NCBI GenBank assembly: GCA_023429275.1
Contig: JAEYWB010000777.1
Span: 1 to 5,811, forward strand
Length of the DNA: 5,811 bases
Direction: 5' to 3'
Source: Planctomycetota bacterium
GTDB lineage: Bacteria > Planctomycetota > Planctomycetia > Planctomycetales > Planctomycetaceae
In this document: piece by piece, positions 1-5,811 of the stretch
Numbering within the stretch: the stretch's first letter is position 1
How the letters are laid out: each line of letters starts with the position of its first letter
Translations under genes and position numbers: made by a program
The notes under the pieces: model-generated
Databases searched by the model: none
The model's input: only the letters and a program-made list of their open reading frames with translations
What the model was told of the DNA's origin: nothing

Positions 1-1
1 G

Positions 2-1027
2 ATTGCGGGCCTTCTCCGGCAGAATGAAAAGGCCTGGCGACCGCATGCCAGGGGGCACAAGTGCCCGGACATTGCCCGACGCGAGCTCGAGGCCGGAGCG
101 ATCGGCGTGACCGTCGCAAGGTCGTCGGAGGCAGAGGTCTATGCCCGGAGCGGCATCCACGACATCCTGATCGCGAATCTTGTGGTCGGCGCACCGAAAC
201 TCCGCCGGATTGTCAGGCTTACGAAGATCGCCGATCCGATCGTGGCGATCGATCACTACGTTCACGCCGAACAGCTCGACAAGGCGTGCGGAGAGGCGGG
301 AGTCCGGTGCCGCGTGGTGGCCGAGATCAATCTCGGATTCCAGCGGGTCGGCGTCCGCCCTGGTCCTGACACCCAGCAGCTGCTTCGCGGAATCCGCCAG
401 TTCCGGAATCTCGATGTCGTCGGCCTGATGGGCTACGAGGGGCACCTGCTGGCGATGGAGGACCCGGGCGAGAAGGAGCGTCTGATCCGCGGCGCGATGC
501 GGATCCTCGGCGAGGCCCGCGACCGAATGCGACAGGATGGTCTGACCTGCGACATTGTCAGTGCAGGGGGGACCGGCTCGTACCAGATTGCCGCCCTCTG
601 CCCGGAGCCGACCGAGATGAAGTGCGGCAACGGGATTTTCGCCGACCCGTTCTACACCGAGCGATGCGGCGCCGTCGGCCTCGAGTCCGCGCTGTTCGTC
701 CTGGCGACGGTCGTCCACCGCGGCCGGCTCCACCGGGCAGTCCTCGACAGCGGCCGGACCTCGGTCAGCCAGGACGTTCATCCCCCCCGGGTCGCGAGAG
801 TCGCGGGGGGGCCGGCGATTCCGGACGCCGAGATCACGATGCTCACCGCCGAGCACATGCGTCTGGAACTGGGGCCGGAAGCGGCCAATCTGCGGATCGG
901 CGACAAGGTGGAAGTGGTCCCCGGCTACAGCGAGTTCACGACCGTCCTCCATGACCGGATCTATGCCCTCAGGTCCGGCCTGGTCGAAGCGGTCTGGCCG
1001 CTTTCCGCACGCGGGTGCCTCCAGTAA
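2..1027 (+). CDS. D-threonine aldolase / DSD1-family PLP enzyme (5' partial)
   Basis: The frame is open from the left edge to a TAA, giving 341 visible residues. Family members are usually about 370-380 aa, so roughly 35-40 N-terminal residues are missing; the GTG at 107 is internal, because conserved family sequence lies before it. Family role (known): PLP- and metal-dependent alanine-racemase-fold enzymes acting on D-3-hydroxy amino acids (D-threonine aldolase, D-serine dehydratase), cytosolic. Seen: RPHARGHKCP at residues 14-23 (family active-site segment, usually RPH-x-K-x-xK), GAIGVTVA then SEAEVY, DILIANLVVG, EINLGFQRVGV, GLMGYEGH, the phosphate-binding SAGGTGS at 187-193, and a C-terminal VPGYSEFT with H-D, then VEAVWPLSARG. 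Odd: the expected PLP lysine reads Arg17 (codon 50-52), with Lys20 three residues on, and the usual metal-binding His near the C-terminus reads Tyr309. Family assignment is firm; the reaction is not, and catalysis may be altered or lost. Confidence 0.88.
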   Translation: MAGLLRQNEKAWRPHARGHKCPDIARRELEAGAIGVTVARSSEAEVYARSGIHDILIANLVVGAPKLRRIVRLTKIADPIVAIDHYVHAEQLDKACGEAGVRCRVVAEINLGFQRVGVRPGPDTQQLLRGIRQFRNLDVVGLMGYEGHLLAMEDPGEKERLIRGAMRILGEARDRMRQDGLTCDIVSAGGTGSYQIAALCPEPTEMKCGNGIFADPFYTERCGAVGLESALFVLATVVHRGRLHRAVLDSGRTSVSQDVHPPRVARVAGGPAIPDAEITMLTAEHMRLELGPEAANLRIGDKVEVVPGYSEFTTVLHDRIYALRSGLVEAVWPLSARGCLQ

Positions 1028-1059
1028 CGCGACATTCCTCGTCGCATAGGGACAGCAAA

Positions 1060-1088
1060 GGGAGACGGGTGCGGCCAGATCGTCTCCC
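1060..1088 (+). terminator. Hairpin downstream of the D-TA-like gene, possible terminator
   Basis: GGGAGACG (1060-1067) is perfectly complementary to CGTCTCCC (1081-1088), giving an 8-bp stem with a 13-base loop that starts 33 bases after the stop codon of the upstream gene. No T-run follows, so it is not a canonical intrinsic terminator. It could be a 3'-end stabilising hairpin or part of the leader structure described for the neighbouring inverted repeat. Confidence 0.3.
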
Positions 1089-1104
1089 GGCCAGTGGCGA
1101 CGAC

Positions 1105-1123
1105 GGGAGAACGACGTTTTCCC
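1105..1123 (+). other. Compact inverted repeat sharing an arm with the preceding hairpin
   Basis: GGGAGAAC (1105-1112) pairs with GTTTTCCC (1116-1123) as an 8-bp stem (one G-U pair) around a GAC loop. Its left arm begins GGGAGA, the same six bases that open the arm at 1060, so 1083-1088 could pair with either. This makes mutually exclusive foldings possible. It lies about 77 bases upstream of the TATAAT hexamer, so it would affect only read-through transcripts or DNA binding, not the leader of the proposed downstream promoter. Confidence 0.25.
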
Positions 1124-1199
1124 CTGGAAGAGTACCCGTTCGACGGCATGGAGTGCCGAGGGACTTTGGAACCGGTGTTCCGGGCCTTTCGGAATGCGC

Positions 1200-1205
1200 T
1201 ATAAT
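1200..1205 (+). promoter_or_regulatory. Probable -10 element (TATAAT) for the keto acid decarboxylase gene
   Basis: A perfect TATAAT stands in otherwise GC-rich intergenic DNA, 39 bases before the ATG at 1245, which would give a leader of about 30 bases. There is no good -35 match at normal spacing: the best hexamer at 16 bases, TTCCGG at 1178-1183, matches the consensus poorly, and TTGGAA at 1166-1171 is too far away. The call rests on the -10 hexamer and its position alone. Confidence 0.45.
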
Positions 1206-1232
1206 TTCCTGTAGACGCTTCGCTCTTCCTGC

Positions 1233-1240
1233 AGGGACGG
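1233..1240 (+). promoter_or_regulatory. Weak ribosome binding site for the decarboxylase
   Basis: AGGGACGG, with the AGGGA part ending 7 bases before the ATG at 1245, is the only purine-rich stretch in the right place. It favours the ATG at 1245 over the in-frame ATG at 1260. Confidence 0.4.
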
Positions 1241-1244
1241 AACC

Positions 1245-2957
<1,713 letters not shown>

Positions 2958-2980
2958 CGGAACACGACAGCCAGGCTCCG

Positions 2981-3469
2981 ATGCGTCTCGGAATCCTTTC
3001 CGATACCCATAACCACATCGCCCGGACCCGGGAAGGGGTGAGGATCCTCGTCGACGCCGGTGCAGAGGCGCTCGTTCACTGCGGCGACCTGGCGACGCCG
3101 GAGATCGTCGCGGCGTGTGCCGTCCGGCCGTTCTACTTCGTGTTCGGTAACCACGATGCCGACAGTGTGCCGCAGCTCCAGGAGGCCGCGGGGCAGCATG
3201 GAGCGACCTGCCTGCAATGGGGTGGCGTCATCGAACTGGCGGGCCGAAAGGTCGGGGTGACGCACGGTCACCTGACAACGGACCGCCGCCGCGTCGAAGC
3301 TCTCTCTCCCGACTACCTTCTCTCCGGACATTGCCACGCGGCGTTCGACGTCGTCGAGGGCGGAATCCGACGCATCAACCCGGGAGCCCTGTACCGCGCG
3401 AGCTCGTTCTCGGTGGCGATCCTCGACCTGGTTTCGGACGAACTGACGTTCCTCCCCGTCGCGCGATGA
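2981..3469 (+). CDS. YfcE/MJ0936-type metallophosphoesterase
   Basis: 162 aa, the usual length for this small calcineurin-like phosphoesterase family, which hydrolyses phosphodiesters or phosphomonoesters with two metal ions, usually Mn2+, in the cytosol; the natural substrate of most members is unknown. All metal-site motifs are present in order: SDTHNH (Asp8, His10), HCGD (Asp36), GNHD (Asn57, His58), THGH (His95, His97), GHCH (His117, His119), then NPGA (132-135). Two small departures from the common forms are GHCH for GHTH and NPGA for NPGS; neither removes a ligand. The ATG at 2981 puts the SDTH motif at the normal distance from the N-terminus. There is no clear Shine-Dalgarno, and the 23-base gap suggests transcription from the decarboxylase promoter. 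It ends 28 bases before the stop of the convergent M56 gene. No signal peptide or membrane segment is visible. Confidence 0.9.
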   Translation: MRLGILSDTHNHIARTREGVRILVDAGAEALVHCGDLATPEIVAACAVRPFYFVFGNHDADSVPQLQEAAGQHGATCLQWGGVIELAGRKVGVTHGHLTTDRRRVEALSPDYLLSGHCHAAFDVVEGGIRRINPGALYRASSFSVAILDLVSDELTFLPVAR

Positions 3470-3485
3470 ACGGTTCGTCCGACTC

Positions 3486-3505
3486 GCTTGCTGAGACTCA
3501 GAAGC
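3486..3505 (+). terminator. Small hairpin at the convergent gene junction
   Basis: GCTT (3486-3489) and CTGA (3491-3494) pair with TCAG (3498-3501) and AAGC (3502-3505), an 8-bp stem with one bulged G at 3490 and a GAC loop. Three T's follow on the + strand (3506-3508) and none on the - strand. It includes the M56 stop codon. It is placed to end the phosphoesterase transcript, but the stem is AT-containing and the T-run short, so it would be a weak terminator. Confidence 0.3.
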
Positions 3506-5811
3506 TTTGCGGGGTGGAAACGTCGGGAGGAATATGAGGCGCCCCTCCTGTTGGAGCTGGCCGATCCTCCGGTTTCGACGGATCGACATACAGCTCGGCG
3601 GTTGGGGTCGTCTTGTGCTCCGGCTCCAGTGAGACGTTCCGGAAAATGACCCAGGCATACGGGTGCCAGGCGAGCCGCACCTTCGCGATGCGGTCGGCTG
3701 GCAGATGCGGAAAGACCATCAGCCATTCTCCGCCTCCTCCGCCCATGCTTCCTGCCATTCCGGTCCCTATCGCCGTGGGATCGTAGCCACCCGCGTCCCC
3801 GGGATTGTACGCGCGCTGGCGGCGTTCGATGCGGCCAGGATGCGTTGTCCCTTCGACATCCACAGCCTGCACGACGATGACAAATCTGGGATCATTCGCC
3901 TGAACTCCATCCAGGGAGATCTCGGTCTGCAGGTCGCCCCCCTGTCGCCAGGGGCCGAGTCTGGCTTCGAGACTGCCTCCTTGATTCTTGATCGTCTCTC
4001 CGTCGTGGTTCGAAGCGATCAGCTCGAGAGCAATGGTCTTGCTCGCGAACCGCACTCCAACGCTTCCTTCCATCTGCTCATCCGGCCAGGAGGCGGTCTG
4101 CGTGATCTGCCGGACCTTGGAATCGGGAAGAGCTGTCGAGACTCTCGAGATTGTCTGCCCATCGACGCTTACATTCAGCCCGGCGGGAAGGGGCCGCTGG
4201 ACCCGGAGAACGACGCTTCGCTGACGCGACTCGGCCAGGCTCGAATCTCCTCCCGCCGGGGGCAGCACGAATGAAGGGGCCATTCCAGCTCCCGGGAATC
4301 CGCCGGGCATTGTTCCACCACTGCTGAAACCAGGGCCTCCGGCCCCTCCTTCCTCCCCTTCGAATGGACCGCCGTCCGGCTTCCAGGCGCCCCCGGTCGG
4401 GTCGGTGAGCGAGACGATCGAAAACGTGACTCCCTGTTCTGGCGTCACGACTCCATCCTGAATGGCGAGCTTTCGAATGACGGTTCCCCCGCCAGGAACC
4501 ACCGGAGCCGGCACCGCAGGCGATCCCGGGGTTGCCGAGCCGCCTGGATTCGCGGGGGATTGAGTGCCAAGAGGGGGCGACTCCTCTGGTGCGGGAGATC
4601 CGAAGGGGTCGCTAACCGAAGGATCGCGCCCATCGGTTGCGGGCAAAGTCCTGGAGGCGAATGGATTCGTACTGTTCGGCGCTCGTTCCGCTGGCGAAGT
4701 CTTGACATTCGAGATTTCGCCAGCGGGCGAAGCCCGTTCGATCGTGAGAGAAGAGGCCGGTTTCGGCGGCGGCTCCGCAATGACCCGCATCGTCGCGGCC
4801 GCGCCGAGCGCGAAGACTCCTCCGGTCAGGAGGGCCGCGTTCCACCACCGGGGAGCGCGGGTTTCCAGCGGACGCTCGTGTTTCAGCAACATGGCAACCC
4901 TCCGATAGAGTTCCGACCGCCCGCCGAGCAGGCCCAGGCCGACCAGGGAGACGTGACGAAGTTCGAGAGACGCGGACGACGTGAGAAACTCGGCATACTC
5001 CACCCGGGATCCCTGCGACCGCACGACCGCCGCATCGGCCAGGAAGTCCTGGCCGATCCGCAGTTCGCGCCGCAGCCACCACGCCAGCGGGTGGAACCAG
5101 AAGACGATCCGGGCAAGGTTGGCCACCTGCCACCACCAGAAGTCTCCCCGGCGTACGTGCTCCGCTTCATGCGTCAGGGCCGCCTCGATCCGGCCTTCCT
5201 CCATGCCGTGCCAGGTCGCCGGGAGGAGGACTGTCGACCTCCTCCACCAGCAGGCGATCGGCTGCCGGAGGTCGCCACTGACAAGCAGCGGCGTCGAGGC
5301 AAGGTCATCGCCCCGAACTGCGTGCCAGACCGATTCGAGGGAAGGAGAGGGAGCGGCCGCCCCCCGAACCAGCCGGGCGATCCCGGCCAGCCCTGCGATG
5401 TACCAGGCGGCGGCCGTTCCCGCGCCAAGGAAGTAGGCCGCTGACAAGAGGCCCCACCAGGAGAACGAGGCTTCGGCTGGAGAAAGCCGGGTGATGCCGT
5501 GGCGGTCCGCGTTGCCCACCCAATTGACCGGAGCGATCAGGGCCGGGGGCGCCGCGGAATCGATGGGAAGGGTTCCCTCCGGTGAGTCGTCGATGACGCC
5601 TGTCTGTTCGAGCAGCCCCGGTGCGGCCGTGGGGGCTGGAAGCGTGACGCCGGTCGGAACGACGGAACTCCGGGACTGGCGGCCCCGCGGCGCTTCCGCG
5701 GTCCATTGGCCCTGGCGGAGATCCTGAACCTCGACCTGGAGCGGGGCAGGGGGGCCCCAGAGGTTTCCGGGGACGGTGAGAGCGAGGAGTGGGACCAGGA
5801 GGCTTCCCAGC
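3498..5811 (-). CDS. M56-family (BlaR1/MecR1-like) membrane zinc metalloprotease with unknown C-terminal domain (5' partial)
   Basis: The frame is open from the right edge (first full codon 5810-5808) to a TGA, giving 770 visible residues; the start is outside the window and the in-frame GTG at 5519 is internal. Seen: the end of one hydrophobic segment (1-12), a Pro/Ala-rich loop (about 18-110), a membrane helix (about 117-145), the zinc motif HEAEH (214-218), a hydrophobic WFHPLAWWL stretch (about 238-246), Asp255 in QDFLADAAV, a YRRVAMLL motif, and a last membrane helix (about 323-340). A Pro/Gly/Ser/Thr-rich linker (about 345-525) leads to a mostly beta-like region (about 528-770). Known: BlaR1-type proteases cleave, or cause cleavage of, a BlaI-type repressor after an extracytoplasmic signal. 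No penicillin-binding SxxK...KTG set is visible, so the signal is probably not a beta-lactam. The third zinc ligand is Asp, not Glu, at the same spacing as in BlaR1 (37 residues after the second His). A BlaI-like partner would be expected beyond the right edge. Confidence 0.87.
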   Translation of the reverse strand, partial: LGSLLVPLLALTVPGNLWGPPAPLQVEVQDLRQGQWTAEAPRGRQSRSSVVPTGVTLPAPTAAPGLLEQTGVIDDSPEGTLPIDSAAPPALIAPVNWVGNADRHGITRLSPAEASFSWWGLLSAAYFLGAGTAAAWYIAGLAGIARLVRGAAAPSPSLESVWHAVRGDDLASTPLLVSGDLRQPIACWWRRSTVLLPATWHGMEEGRIEAALTHEAEHVRRGDFWWWQVANLARIVFWFHPLAWWLRRELRIGQDFLADAAVVRSQGSRVEYAEFLTSSASLELRHVSLVGLGLLGGRSELYRRVAMLLKHERPLETRAPRWWNAALLTGGVFALGAAATMRVIAEPPPKPASSLTIERASPAGEISNVKTSPAERAPNSTNPFASRTLPATDGRDPSVSDPFGSPAPEESPPLGTQSPANPGGSATPGSPAVPAPVVPGGGTVIRKLAIQDGVVTPEQGVTFSIVSLTDPTGGAWKPDGGPFEGEEGGAGGPGFSSGGTMPGGFPGAGMAPSFVLPPAGGDSSLAESRQRSVVLRVQRPLPAGLNVSVDGQTISRVSTALPDSKVRQITQTASWPDEQMEGSVGVRFASKTIALELIASNHDGETIKNQGGSLEARLGPWRQGGDLQTEISLDGVQANDPRFVIVVQAVDVEGTTHPGRIERRQRAYNPGDAGGYDPTAIGTGMAGSMGGGGGEWLMVFPHLPADRIAKVRLAWHPYAWVIFRNVSLEPEHKTTPTAELYVDPSKPEDRPAPTGGAPHIPPDVSTPQSF

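Noticed and set aside
107..109. GTG as the start of the D-TA-like gene
   Set aside because: Conserved family sequence (RPH...HKCP and onward) is encoded in the same open frame before it, so the gene begins left of the window.
3663..4274. 203-codon open frame on the + strand opposite the M56 C-terminal region
   Set aside because: The - strand reading continues the M56 frame without a break, whereas this frame has no recognisable domain or plausible start signals.
4560..5444. 294-codon open frame on the + strand opposite the M56 gene
   Set aside because: It is Arg/Pro/Gly-rich with no family resemblance and lies opposite the HEAEH protease domain; an antisense shadow.
5517..5519. GTG as the start of the M56 protease gene
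   Set aside because: The frame stays open to 5811 and encodes a hydrophobic segment and loop expected before this point in M56 proteins.

Overview
The window is high-GC, densely coding bacterial DNA with four protein genes. Three read rightward and one, entering from the right edge, reads leftward. The style of the M56 membrane protease (long Pro/Gly/Ser linker plus an unfamiliar C-terminal domain) and of the D-threonine-aldolase-like protein suggests a planctomycete, probably class Planctomycetia. This rests on remembered family style, not on a search, and no rRNA or marker gene is present to confirm it.

Layout: (1) 2-1027 (+) is the 3' part of a PLP fold-type III enzyme of the D-threonine aldolase / DSD1-type D-serine dehydratase family; its true start lies left of the window. 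(2) 1028-1244 is a 217-base intergenic region with two compact inverted repeats sharing a complementary arm, then a perfect TATAAT hexamer about 40 bases before the next start. (3) 1245-2957 (+) is a complete thiamine-diphosphate-dependent 2-keto acid decarboxylase of the pyruvate/indolepyruvate decarboxylase type, with every catalytic residue I can place conserved. (4) 2981-3469 (+), 23 bases further on, is a small YfcE/MJ0936-type metallophosphoesterase, probably co-transcribed with the decarboxylase. (5) 3498-5811 (-) is a BlaR1/MecR1-like M56 zinc metalloprotease, convergent with gene 4 and separated from it by 28 bases. Its frame is open to the right edge, so its N-terminus is missing. 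A small hairpin covers the convergent junction.

Functional links are weak. Genes 3 and 4 look like one unit with its own promoter. Gene 1 is upstream and may be separate. A metabolic theme is possible, since the DSD1/D-TA family makes pyruvate or acetaldehyde from D-amino acids and the decarboxylase turns 2-keto acids into aldehydes, but this is speculation. The M56 protein is probably one half of a protease/repressor signalling pair whose BlaI-like partner, if present, would lie beyond the right edge.

I found no convincing new multi-gene system. The observations most worth checking are an arginine at what appears to be the PLP-lysine position of gene 1, the unidentified C-terminal domain of the M56 protease, and the shared-arm inverted repeats ahead of the decarboxylase. 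There are no tRNAs, rRNAs, CRISPR arrays or insertion sequences that I can see.
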